A DNA stretch of 7,162 bases from Hyphomicrobiaceae bacterium (GTDB lineage: Bacteria; Pseudomonadota; Alphaproteobacteria; Rhizobiales; Hyphomicrobiaceae), in the NCBI GenBank assembly GCA_020442225.1, contig JAGRKR010000178.1, positions 1 to 7,162 of the forward strand, given 5' to 3'. The first letter of the stretch is position 1; each line of letters begins with the position of its first letter. The translations under genes and the position numbers were made by a program. Below are positions 1-5,894 of the stretch, one piece after another. The notes beneath the pieces were generated by a model. That model searched no databases and was not told the DNA's origin. It saw only the letters and a list, made by a program, of their open reading frames with translations.

Positions 1-48
1 ATCAAGCGCGCCCGCTTCCTCGGTCTGCTGCCCTACATTCTGAAGTAG
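1..48 (+). CDS. rpsR: 30S ribosomal protein S18, C-terminal end (partial)
   Basis: This is the 3' end of a gene cut by the left edge of the window: 15 codons and a TAG stop. The visible residues read IKRARFLGLLPYILK, which matches the conserved C-terminus of bacterial S18 (IKRAR-LLPY). S18 is a small-subunit protein that pairs with S6 on the platform of the 30S ribosome. Downstream come a DUF2232 gene and rplI, the usual order of the rpsF-rpsR-rplI operon in Rhizobiales, which supports the call despite the short fragment. rpsF would be expected just upstream, outside the window. Confidence 0.9.
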   Translation: MKRARFLGLLPYILK

Positions 49-68
49 GCGCGCAGAGACGCTCGACA

Positions 69-102
69 GGGGCGGCAATCGCGCCGCCCCGTAGTCTTCT
101 AC
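69..102 (+). terminator. Hairpin pair after rpsR, possible attenuating terminator
   Basis: GGGGCGGC (69-76) and GCCGCCCC (83-90) form a perfect 8-bp GC stem with a 6-nt loop, 20 nt after the rpsR stop. A smaller stem, GTAG/CTAC around TCTT, follows at 91-102. There is no run of T after either stem, so full rho-independent termination is doubtful. The structure may lower read-through into the downstream membrane protein gene, or protect the 3' end of the S18 message. The hairpin itself is seen directly; its role is inferred. Confidence 0.45.
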
Positions 103-134
103 GGGTTGGGGCCGGTCGTGTGCCGGGCCTCTAA

Positions 135-148
135 CCGCACCTTTGCGG
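135..148 (+). promoter_or_regulatory. Small hairpin over the ribosome binding region of the DUF2232 gene
   Basis: CCGCA (135-139) and TGCGG (144-148) form a 5-bp stem with a 4-nt loop. Its 3' arm runs into GGGA (147-150), the only Shine-Dalgarno-like stretch before the ATG at 162, and lies about 11 nt upstream of it. When folded, the stem would partly hide that weak site, so translation of this gene may be held low relative to the flanking ribosomal proteins. This is an inference from the sequence alone. Confidence 0.3.
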
Positions 149-161
149 GACAGCTACGCGG

Positions 162-1193
162 ATGCAGTACTATCTTCTCATCGGCCTCGGCGCCGGACTG
201 GCCTCGGCGGTGCTGTTCGCATCGGCGACGATTGGCCCATTGCCGACGCGCCTGCTGCTCTACGTCCTAGCCCCCCTGCCCATGTTCCTGGCCGGGCTGG
301 GATGGGGCGCCGTCTCGGCCATCATCGCGGCCGTCACGGGCGCGTTTCTCGTTGGCGCCGCCGCCAATGCCATCGCCGGGCTCGCCTTCTTCATCTCCCA
401 AGGCTTGCCGGTCGCCATTCTCTGCTACCTCGTGTACCTGAACCGGCCGGCCGCCTCGTCCGGCGACGGCATCGTCACGACCCAGCCCGCCGGCGTCGAG
501 TGGTACCCCATCGGCCGGTTGGTGGCATGGGCCGCCGTCATGGCCGGAGCGCTCGCCATGATCGTCGTTCTCGTGCTCGGCAGCGACAGCGAGCAGCAGC
601 TCAAAGTCATGCGCGAGGTCATCAAGAGGACGCTGACACAGGACTTGCCGGGCCTCGCACCAGCGAAGAAGCTGACTGATTCCGACATCGCCAACCTCGC
701 CCGCATCTTCCTGACGGTGCTGCCCGGCGCCCTGGCCTCGTCCTGGCTGATCACGACGCTCCTCAATTTCTGGCTGGCCGGCCGCATCACGCGCGCTTCC
801 GGCCGCCTGCCGCGCCCCTGGCCGGACATTGCCGGCATTGAGTTGCCGCCGGGCTTTTCACTGGCTCTCGCCGGCGCGCTGGCGCTGACCTTCCTGCCGG
901 GCCTGCCCCGCCTCATCGGCAGCGGGTTTGCCGGCGCCTTCTTCCTGAGCTTCGCCATGCTCGGGCTCGCCGTCATCCATTACGCCTCGCGCAACCACGC
1001 CATGCGGCCGATGATCCTGGGCGCGACCTATTTCGCCGTGCTCTTTCTTTCGGGTTACGGGCTCATCGCCGTGGCGCTCGTCGGCCTCGCCGAAGGCATG
1101 CTCGGCCTACGCCAGAAATTCGGCGGTTCGCCGCCGCGCGGCCCCGGGGCTGCGCCTCCCGGCCCACCGACACATCGAAACACCCCCGAATGA
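162..1193 (+). CDS. DUF2232-family multi-pass inner-membrane protein
   Basis: A 343-residue, very hydrophobic protein of unknown function. About seven or eight membrane segments can be picked out, near residues 5-23, 31-49, 50-92 (probably two), 118-140, 182-205, 231-250, 255-275 and 285-310. A polar, charged loop at about 141-180 contains [18 protein letters not shown], and the C-terminus (320-343) is rich in proline and glycine and probably cytoplasmic. Size, topology and position between rpsR and rplI match the DUF2232 proteins found there in Rhizobiales. The spacer to rplI is 28 nt, so the two are likely co-transcribed. The ATG at 162 opens directly into the first membrane helix, but its ribosome binding site is weak. 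The link to ribosomal genes suggests a housekeeping role, but no reaction can be assigned. Confidence 0.85.
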   Translation: MQYYLLIGLGAGLASAVLFASATIGPLPTRLLLYVLAPLPMFLAGLGWGAVSAIIAAVTGAFLVGAAANAIAGLAFFISQGLPVAILCYLVYLNRPAASSGDGIVTTQPAGVEWYPIGRLVAWAAVMAGALAMIVVLVLGSDSEQQLKVMREVIKRTLTQDLPGLAPAKKLTDSDIANLARIFLTVLPGALASSWLITTLLNFWLAGRITRASGRLPRPWPDIAGIELPPGFSLALAGALALTFLPGLPRLIGSGFAGAFFLSFAMLGLAVIHYASRNHAMRPMILGATYFAVLFLSGYGLIAVALVGLAEGMLGLRQKFGGSPPRGPGAAPPGPPTHRNTPE

Positions 1194-1221
1194 CAACCTT
1201 TGCAGATCCGGAGATGAGACT

Positions 1222-1818
1222 ATGCAGGTGATCCTACTCGAGCGCATCGGCCGCCTCGGCCAGATGGGAGACGTCGTCAAGGTCAAGGACGGCTTCGCCC
1301 GCAACTACCTTCTGCCCCAGGGCAAGGCGCTCCGCGCCAACCCTGACAACCTCAAGCTCTTCGAGGGCCAGCGCGCCCAGCTCGAGGCCCGCAACCTCGA
1401 GGCCAAAGCGGAGGCCGAGGCCGTCGCGACCAAGCTCGAGGGCCAGTCCTTCGTCGTCATTCGTCAGGCCGGCGATACGGGTCAGCTCTATGGCTCCGTC
1501 TCCACGCGCGACATCGCCGAGGTCGTCACGGCCGGTGGCTTCTCCGTTGACCGCCAGCAGGTGCAGCTCGACCGCCCCATCAAGATGCTCGGCGTCAGTG
1601 AGGTCCGCGTGGCGCTGCATCCCGAGGTTTTGGTGAAGGTGGGCGTCAACGTCGCGCGTACCGAGGAGGAGGCCGCACGGCAGGCCCGCGGTGAGGACGT
1701 GACGGTCATCAAGGACGAGGCGCTGGAACTCGAGACCTACGATCCCGATGCCGAGTTCGACGAGGGGCCCTCTCGCGAGGACGAGCCAGCCGAGGGCGAG
1801 ACGCCCGCTGGCGCCTGA
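1222..1818 (+). CDS. rplI: 50S ribosomal protein L9
   Basis: A 198-residue protein with all the hallmarks of L9, which binds 23S rRNA at the base of the L1 stalk and helps keep the reading frame. The N-terminal signature is complete at residues 13-40 (G-x2-G-x4-V-x2-GF-x2-NYL-x3-G-x-A-x3-N). A charged connecting helix rich in Glu, Ala and Lys follows at about 41-75, then the C-terminal domain at about 76-148 ([24 protein letters not shown]). Residues 149-198 are an acidic tail absent from the roughly 149-residue E. coli protein; such tails are common in alphaproteobacterial L9. The start is fixed by GGAG at 1210-1213, 8 nt before the ATG, and by the MQVILLE opening. The stop codon lies inside a 15-bp tandem duplication. 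Confidence 0.97.
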   Translation: MQVILLERIGRLGQMGDVVKVKDGFARNYLLPQGKALRANPDNLKLFEGQRAQLEARNLEAKAEAEAVATKLEGQSFVVIRQAGDTGQLYGSVSTRDIAEVVTAGGFSVDRQQVQLDRPIKMLGVSEVRVALHPEVLVKVGVNVARTEEEAARQARGEDVTVIKDEALELETYDPDAEFDEGPSREDEPAEGETPAGA

Positions 1819-1840
1819 GCGATCTGCGCCTGAGCGATCT
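1811..1840 (+). repeat. 15-bp perfect tandem duplication across the rplI stop codon
   Basis: The unit GCGCCTGAGCGATCT occurs twice without a gap (1811-1825 and 1826-1840). The first copy holds the rplI stop TGA (1816-1818). Because 15 is a multiple of three, the second copy gives another in-frame TGA at 1831-1833, so read-through of the first stop would add only five residues. It looks like a replication-slippage event. No function is evident beyond a backup stop. Confidence 0.9.
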
Positions 1841-1867
1841 GGGGCCGACTGGCTCAGCCTTTGATAT

Positions 1868-1903
1868 GACGCCCCTGGCGCGCGTACGCGGGCCGGGGGC
1901 GTT
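1868..1903 (+). terminator. Strong GC-rich hairpin, probable end of the rpsR-rplI operon
   Basis: GACGCCCCTGGC (1868-1879) pairs with GCCGGGGGCGTT (1892-1903) to give a 12-bp stem with two G-T wobbles. The 12-nt loop can itself form a 3-bp inner stem (CGC/GCG around GTAC). It lies 50 nt after the rplI stop and is followed by CGTCATTT, only mildly T-rich. The wobbles pair better in + strand RNA, so it most likely serves rplI. It also sits 58 nt past the stop of the convergent TPR gene and could act on both sides. Confidence 0.65.
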
Positions 1904-1960
1904 CGTCATTTGGCGAGGCGTCAGCGGCGACCAGATCAGGCGGCCGCGGCGGAGCCGGCG

Positions 1961-2461
1961 TCAGGGGGATGCGCCCAGGCGCTTCAGGGCCTGTTGCGCG
2001 TAGGCGTGACCGGGCTGCAGGGCGAGCGCCTGCCGGTAGGCCTCGATGGCCAGATCGCGTCGGCGCAATTGCTCGTAGGCATAGCCACGATTGAGGTAGG
2101 CCAGCACGTTACGGCTGTCGATCTGCAGCGCGCTCTCGCAGTCCTCGAGCGCGAGATCGTAGCGCTTCAGTCCGATCAGCGCCGCAGCGCGATTGACGTA
2201 GGCTATGGCGGCGCGGGGATCGAGCCGAAGGGCCTGATCGGCATCGGCCAGGGCTTCCTCGAAGCGTTTGAGCCGTTCGAGCGCCCATGAGCGATTGATG
2301 TAGGGCCAGGCCTCGCGGGGCGTGCGCGCGATGACACCGGAGCAGCCCCTGACGATAGTGGGCCAGTCACCGCGGACCCGGCAGTCCGCCTCGTCGTCGG
2401 CGCGCGCCGGCGTGGTCGTCAGCAGCACAAGTGCGAGCAGCGCGGTCAGAACTTTTGCCAT
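1961..2461 (-). CDS. Exported tetratricopeptide repeat (TPR) protein
   Basis: A 166-residue protein with a clear signal peptide: MAK, a hydrophobic core LTALLALVLL, then ARA with likely cleavage after residue 21, giving a small periplasmic protein. Three TPR units follow in register at about 52-84, 85-118 and 119-152. Each shows the TPR pattern, with an aromatic and Asn-Arg early (PYINRSWAL, AYVNRAAAL, AYLNRGYAY), a central LKRFEEAL-like segment, and A-L-x-(L/I)-(D/Q)-(P/S) at the end. TPRs form helical scaffolds for binding proteins. Cys27 and Cys40, before the repeats, could form a disulfide in the periplasm. The start is supported by AGGAGG (2469-2474 on the opposite strand), 7 nt before the ATG. 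It lies 62 nt after the Rid gene on the same strand. No partner can be named from sequence; the general class is secure. Confidence 0.85.
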   Translation of the reverse strand: MAKVLTALLALVLLTTTPARADDEADCRVRGDWPTIVRGCSGVIARTPREAWPYINRSWALERLKRFEEALADADQALRLDPRAAIAYVNRAAALIGLKRYDLALEDCESALQIDSRNVLAYLNRGYAYEQLRRRDLAIEAYRQALALQPGHAYAQQALKRLGASP

Positions 2462-2490
2462 GCCTCACCCTCCTCACGCCTTTGCCGTAC

Positions 2491-2520
2491 CGGGAGCCTC
2501 CCGCACAGAGACGTCTCGTG
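2491..2520. other. Two small inverted repeats between the Rid and TPR genes
   Basis: CGGGA/TCCCG (2491-2503, 3-nt loop) and the perfect 10-bp palindrome GAGACGTCTC (2508-2517), flanked by CAC(A) and GTG, fill most of the 62-bp gap. Neither has a T tract. They could be a weak terminator for the Rid gene, a protein binding site before the TPR gene, or chance in GC-rich DNA. The symmetry is seen; any role is a guess. Confidence 0.3.
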
Positions 2521-2523
2521 CGC

Positions 2524-2865
2524 TCAGGCGGCGGCCGTAACCAGGATCTCGACCAGCGTGTCGGCCTCGAGCTCGACACCGATGCACGCCCGCTGCGGCG
2601 GGTTTGAGGGATCGACCCACGCATCCCAGGCGCGGTTCATCTCGGGCTTGCGCGCCATGTCGGCGATGTAGACCGTCGCGCTCAGGATGCGCGATTTCGA
2701 CGTGCCGGCTTCAGCCAGCGTCGCCTCGATGGCTGCGAGCGCGTCGCGGGTCTGCGCGAACATGTCGCCGGATTTGTTGGCGGCCGTCGCCACCGTGAAC
2801 ACGAGGCCATCGTGGATGACGGCACGGCTGCGCGTGGCGACGGCGCCAGTCAAACGCTTGATCAT
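2524..2865 (-). CDS. Rid family (YjgF/YER057c/UK114) protein, YoaB-like
   Basis: A 113-residue protein with the size and pattern of a single Rid domain. Proteins of this family form trimers with active sites between subunits; RidA itself hydrolyses reactive enamine/imine intermediates. The stretch SRILSATVYIADMARKPEMN, the WDAWV that follows (about residues 80-84), and the C-terminal R92-A-C94 and VE106I resemble the E. coli YoaB type more than RidA proper. R92 aligns with the RidA arginine that holds the substrate carboxylate, and C94 and E106 also fall at conserved positions. The frame stays open far upstream, but the ATG at 2865 fits the family N-terminus. It is preceded by AGAGGA in the end of the nitrilase gene, with only 4 nt between the nitrilase TGA and this ATG, so the two are likely translationally coupled. 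It probably removes a reactive or toxic by-product of the nitrilase pathway; the substrate is unknown. Confidence 0.9.
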   Translation of the reverse strand: MIKRLTGAVATRSRAVIHDGLVFTVATAANKSGDMFAQTRDALAAIEATLAEAGTSKSRILSATVYIADMARKPEMNRAWDAWVDPSNPPQRACIGVELEADTLVEILVTAAA

Positions 2866-2869
2866 GGTC

Positions 2870-3919
2870 TCAGTCCTCTTTTCGCGTACACCCGACCTCG
2901 CGCCCGCCGGTCCCGACCGTGCGCCCGTCGCCCGCGGCCGCGTCCTCGAACCGCGCGGGAACCTGCGGGCTGCGATCGACCGAGAGATGGAAGATGTCGA
3001 AGCGGTTGTAGTAGCCGACAACATCGTGGAACTGCTTGGGCTCCACACATTGCGCCACATCGATGTCGGCGTAAAGCACGCCTTCGTCCGCGCTGAGCGG
3101 CGTACCGACCACCGAGCCGCTGGGATCGAGCACCATCGAGACGCTGCGGGGCGACGCCTCGATGATCGCCATGATATCGGCGTCGGCCCCGGCGATGGCT
3201 TCCGCCATGCTCCGATCCGTGAAGCCGGAGGAGACGATGTTGAAGCACTTCGCCTCGAAGGCATGCGCGCCGGCTCGGATCTCGATCGCGCGCCTGAGAT
3301 CGTAAGCCCCCTGCTCCGTCGGCGGGCGCGTCGGCCAGAACGGGGGATAGGTCGAGATGTGCACCTGCTCGCCCTCGGCCATCAGCGTGAAGCGCGACAG
3401 CGGGTTGGTGTTCTCGCCACAGATGAGCATGCCGACGCGGCCGATCTCCGTGTCGACGACGCGCAGGCCCCGGGCATCCCCGCTCGCCCAGATCAACTTC
3501 TCGAAGAAGGTCGGCACGAGCTTGCGATGATGATTGAGGATCGCGCCGGTCGGGCCGATGAGGACGTTGGAGTTCCAGATGCAGCCGACACTCGCCTTCG
3601 TCCCTTCGGTGAAGCCGAGGGATACGGTGATGGCGTTCTTGCGGGCCGCCGCCTGCAGGCGCTGCATCTCTGGCCCGTCGATCAGGATGGCTTCGGAGAC
3701 GAGCCGCCGGAAGAAGTCATGGTTGTAGATGGGTGCGCGCACGGCCGCCCAGATCGGGAAGCCCGGCAGAAACGACTCCGGGAAGGCGACCAGCGCCGCG
3801 CCGTTGCGGGCTGCTTCGGCGATGAGGTCGACGGCCTTGTCGACCGTGCGCGCGGCATCGAGGAAGACGGACGCCACGTGGCAGCTCGCGGCCTTGAAGC
3901 GGGGGTACGCGACGGTCAT
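2870..3919 (-). CDS. Nitrilase-family carbon-nitrogen hydrolase
   Basis: A 349-residue protein, the usual length for true nitrilases. The catalytic triad is visible: Glu48 in AFPESFLPGFP, Lys133 in HHRKLVPTF, and the nucleophile Cys167 in MLICGENTNPLSRF. A further conserved Glu140 lies in FFEKLIWASGD. The segment GEQVHISTYPPFWPTR (183-198) is typical of the nitrilase/cyanide hydratase branch, so conversion of a nitrile to a carboxylic acid and ammonia (EC 3.5.5.-) is more likely than amidase action. The nucleophile is followed by Gly-Glu rather than the common Trp-Glu. The protein has no signal peptide, so it should be cytoplasmic, probably as a spiral oligomer. The tail after about residue 320 is polar and glycine-rich. 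The ATG at 3919 has AAAGG upstream. The gene is 48 nt from the regulator gene and 4 nt from the Rid gene, on the same strand. The substrate cannot be read from sequence. Confidence 0.9.
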   Translation of the reverse strand: MTVAYPRFKAASCHVASVFLDAARTVDKAVDLIAEAARNGAALVAFPESFLPGFPIWAAVRAPIYNHDFFRRLVSEAILIDGPEMQRLQAAARKNAITVSLGFTEGTKASVGCIWNSNVLIGPTGAILNHHRKLVPTFFEKLIWASGDARGLRVVDTEIGRVGMLICGENTNPLSRFTLMAEGEQVHISTYPPFWPTRPPTEQGAYDLRRAIEIRAGAHAFEAKCFNIVSSGFTDRSMAEAIAGADADIMAIIEASPRSVSMVLDPSGSVVGTPLSADEGVLYADIDVAQCVEPKQFHDVVGYYNRFDIFHLSVDRSPQVPARFEDAAAGDGRTVGTGGREVGCTRKED

Positions 3920-3967
3920 CTGTGAGCCTTTCGATATGAAATGGCGAGGGGCATGCGCGGCCTCCTG

Positions 3968-4765
3968 CTAGCGCTGGGCATCGGCGACGGCGGTGCGCCG
4001 CCGCGCACTCCGACGGACCCGAGCCAGGGGCTGGCTGGCAGCCCACAGGGCGTTGAACAGGTTGCGCTGCATCATGGCGAATTCCGCGCTCTGGATGGTC
4101 ATGGCGAAGTTCTCGCGCCGAGAGGAAATGACGGCGACGTGGTCGTCGTAGATGTAGGTGGTCATCGTGAACATGAAATCCGCGGGCGCATAGCGCGACT
4201 CCCGCAGGTCCGCTGCACTCGTCTGCCAGAGATCGTGAACCTCGGTCTCGGCCGAGCGGATCGCCCGCAGGAAGATGCCGCCGGCGATCCTGCGTCGTAC
4301 GAAATCGTCCATCCACTCCCGCCCCGGCACCTCGTAGAGATCGCGCATCGACAGGATGCCGCAGACGCGCTTGTCGGCGCAGTCGAGCGTATCGTCGAGC
4401 ACGCTCTTGATGCCTTCCGGCCCCTCGAAATAGCGCACGCGCGGCTTCGAGCGCGAGGTGTTGTGGAGCGAGCGCAGCTCCGGCAGCACCTCGAGCGCGC
4501 GCTTTCGGCGCTGCTCGATCAGCTCGACCAGATGCTCGGGGCGCTCGGCGACCACCAGCATGCTCTGGCCGGGCGCGCCCGGCGTCTGCGCGATGAGCCC
4601 GTGCTCGGCAAGCCTGGTGCAGACGTCGTAGGCGTTGGTGCGGCTGATGCCCGCCTTCTGCGCAACCTCCCGGACCGGGGCCTGGCCGAGTTCGAGCGCA
4701 GCGAGATAGAACCGGGCCTCCGTCTCGTTGAGGCCGAGCTCGACAAGGGCGCGTTCCAGTGACAT
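3968..4765 (-). CDS. TrmB-like winged-helix transcriptional regulator
   Basis: A 265-residue regulator. Residues 1-60 are a TrmB-type winged helix: LVELGLNETEARFYLAAL, then the recognition region VREVAQKAGISRTNAYDVCTRL and EHGLIAQ. A basic helix at about 76-101 (HLVELIEQRRKRALEVLPEL) probably dimerises. The C-terminal effector domain follows, with RVRYFEGPEGIKSVLDDTL (109-127) and a later YIYDDHVAVIS / AMMQRNLFNALW region typical of TrmB sensors. The last 17 residues or so are Arg/Ala-rich. TrmB members usually bind sugars or other small molecules and repress or activate nearby operons. The frame could begin at the ATG at 4864, but that codon lies inside the predicted -10 box and the 33 extra residues have no family character, so the ATG at 4765 is preferred. 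It is divergent from the transporter and upstream of the nitrilase, so it most likely controls both. Confidence 0.85.
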   Translation of the reverse strand: MSLERALVELGLNETEARFYLAALELGQAPVREVAQKAGISRTNAYDVCTRLAEHGLIAQTPGAPGQSMLVVAERPEHLVELIEQRRKRALEVLPELRSLHNTSRSKPRVRYFEGPEGIKSVLDDTLDCADKRVCGILSMRDLYEVPGREWMDDFVRRRIAGGIFLRAIRSAETEVHDLWQTSAADLRESRYAPADFMFTMTTYIYDDHVAVISSRRENFAMTIQSAEFAMMQRNLFNALWAASQPLARVRRSARRRTAVADAQR

Positions 4766-4861
4766 GTCGCGGTCCGACCTCGGTGGGGCGTCGCCTGCTG
4801 CTGGCCCCGCGTGCGCAGGGCCGCCCGACGATGCCGGCAAACAGAAACGCCTGTCGCTCCA

Positions 4862-4890
4862 CATATACTGTCTGCATAGTCCGACAGCAA
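4862..4890 (-). promoter_or_regulatory. Predicted leftward promoter for the regulator-nitrilase-Rid operon
   Basis: Read on the - strand, TTGCTG (4890-4885) and TATATG (4867-4862) are separated by exactly 17 nt, a good sigma-70-type arrangement (3/6 and 4/6 matches to consensus). Transcription would begin near 4855, giving a leader of about 90 nt before the regulator ATG at 4765. The alternative upstream ATG (4864) falls inside this -10 box, which argues against it as the start. Confidence 0.5.
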
Positions 4891-4894
4891 TATG
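4862..4894. promoter_or_regulatory. 33-bp imperfect palindrome overlapping the leftward promoter
   Basis: The segment begins CATAT and ends ATATG. Inside these arms lie CTGTC (4868-4872) and GACAG (4883-4887), 10 nt apart, with a one-base offset between inner and outer arms. The inner half-sites span 20 bp end to end, about two helical turns, as expected for a dimeric winged-helix protein. Since it covers the -10, the spacer and the -35, a bound regulator would block transcription of its own gene. It is a candidate TrmB-like operator and has not been tested. Confidence 0.45.
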
Positions 4895-4957
4895 TCCGTC
4901 AGAATGCCGAAATCAAAGGCAATTGTTGCTTGCTGTCGCACAACCAGTCCAGACGAC

Positions 4958-4986
4958 TTGACAGCCCATGGAGGCCCCGTCAAGAT
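4958..4986 (+). promoter_or_regulatory. Predicted rightward promoter for the transporter operon
   Basis: A perfect TTGACA -35 box (4958-4963) is followed after 17 nt by CAAGAT (4981-4986), a weak -10 (3/6). Transcription would begin near 4993, about 44 nt before the first permease ATG. The -35 box overlaps the GACAGC motif at 4960-4965. A weak -10 with a strong -35 is compatible with an activated promoter. Confidence 0.4.
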
Positions 4987-5036
4987 CGCTCCCCGTCACC
5001 CCCGGAAGCTGTCGCACTCGAAGGAAAGGCTGCGTG

Positions 5037-5894
5037 ATGGATGTGGTGCTGGCCCTCGCGGTCAACGGACTCGTCTGGGGACTCATCATCGCTCTCATCG
5101 CACTGGGTCTCTCCATCATCTTCGGCCTTCTCGACATCATCAATGTCGCGCATGGCGACTTCTTCATGCTCGGCACGGTAGGCGGCCTCGTCATCACGCA
5201 ATCCACGGGCTCGTTCTGGCTGGCGCTGCTGATCGTGCCCCTGCTCGGCCTCGGGCTCGGCTATGCGCTCGAGCGCGTCGTCATCCGCCCGACGATCCGG
5301 GTGGCCTCGCTCACCATCGTCACGACATTCGGCCTGTCCATGGTGATGCAGGAGATGGTGCGCGCCAGCTACGGGCCGCAGCCGCGGCGCATGCCCGCCC
5401 CCGTCGAGGGCACCATCCCGCTTTTCGGCCTCGACTACGACGTTTACCGTCTCGTCGCAGCCGCCTTCGCGGTGATCGGCCTTTCGGCGTTCTTCCTGTT
5501 CCTCAGCCGCACGAAGCTCGGCACCTGGATCCGTGCCGTGCGCCACGATCCGGAAACGGCGACCGCCCTCGGCATCCCCGTTTCGCAGGTGGCGGCGTTC
5601 ACCTTCGCGCTGGGCACGGCCATGGCCCTGCTCGGCGGCGTCATTGCGGCGCCCATCACCACGGTCGAGTTCCGCACCGGTGTGGACATCCTGCCGTTCT
5701 GCTTCATGGCGGTGGTCATCGGCGGCCTCGGCAACCTGCAGGGCACGGTGGCGGCCGCCATCCTGCTCGCTGTCCTCGAAGGCCTTGTCACCAGCTTCAC
5801 CAACCCGACCGTCGCCCGCATCCTCTCGCTCGCCATAATGAGCGGCGTGCTGCTGCTGCGACCGCACGGCCTGTTCGCCGGGGCGACGCGATGA
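5037..5894 (+). CDS. LivH-type ABC transporter permease (HAAT family)
   Basis: A 285-residue inner-membrane permease of the branched-chain amino acid/amide/urea type. Family marks are INVAHGDFFMLG (35-46), the cytoplasmic coupling region RAVRHDPETATALGIP (166-181), GGVIAAP after it, and GGLGNLQGTVAAAILLA near the C-terminus. Roughly eight hydrophobic segments are spread along the chain. It should pair with the LivM-type protein encoded next to form the membrane channel. The frame extends upstream to an ATG at 4968, but that codon lies between the predicted -35 and -10 boxes. The ATG at 5037 has AAGGAAAGG at 5021-5029, 7 nt before it, and gives the expected N-terminus. HAAT permeases carry amino acids, amides, urea or aromatic acids. 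The nearby nitrilase hints at a nitrogenous small molecule, but this is inference. Confidence 0.92.
   Translation: MDVVLALAVNGLVWGLIIALIALGLSIIFGLLDIINVAHGDFFMLGTVGGLVITQSTGSFWLALLIVPLLGLGLGYALERVVIRPTIRVASLTIVTTFGLSMVMQEMVRASYGPQPRRMPAPVEGTIPLFGLDYDVYRLVAAAFAVIGLSAFFLFLSRTKLGTWIRAVRHDPETATALGIPVSQVAAFTFALGTAMALLGGVIAAPITTVEFRTGVDILPFCFMAVVIGGLGNLQGTVAAAILLAVLEGLVTSFTNPTVARILSLAIMSGVLLLRPHGLFAGATR

Larger units (their letters stand above)
4850..5017. repeat. Six dispersed CTGTC/GACAG motifs in the divergent spacer, candidate operators
   Basis: CTGTC occurs at 4851-4855, 4868-4872, 4933-4937 and 5009-5013, and its reverse GACAG at 4883-4887 and 4960-4964. The 10-mer GCTGTCGCAC is exact at 4932-4941 and 5008-5017, with 9/10 (reverse strand, 4879-4888) and 8/10 (4850-4859) relatives. 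The hexamer GCTGTC/GACAGC also appears in the coding regions (I found at least seven elsewhere in the window), but four in about 270 bp is well above that density. The copies flank both predicted promoters, which fits binding sites of the divergent regulator. Binding itself is inferred. Confidence 0.45.

Noticed and set aside
2866..3264. A longer start for the Rid protein (246 residues in total)
   Set aside because: The extra residues overlap the nitrilase coding region out of frame and look like random GC-rich translation. The ATG at 2865 gives the standard family length.
2687..3925. A 412-residue + strand open frame opposite the nitrilase and Rid genes
   Set aside because: It is antisense to genes with clear family motifs, is rich in Arg, Asp and Gly with no recognisable domain, and is what GC-rich codon bias produces on the opposite strand.
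3717..4877. A 386-residue - strand open frame across the regulator and the start of the nitrilase
   Set aside because: It lies in another frame from both real genes, is Arg/Pro/Ala-rich and has no domain.
4766..5036. A riboswitch or small RNA in the divergent spacer
   Set aside because: I saw no recognisable riboswitch core, and the structure present is explained by promoters and repeats.
4892..5890. A possible 333-residue N-terminal extension of the LivM-type permease, starting at 4892
   Set aside because: The extension is only the wrong frame of the LivH-type gene, an Arg/His-rich shadow. The real start is the ATG at 5891, which overlaps the previous stop and gives the normal LivM N-terminus.
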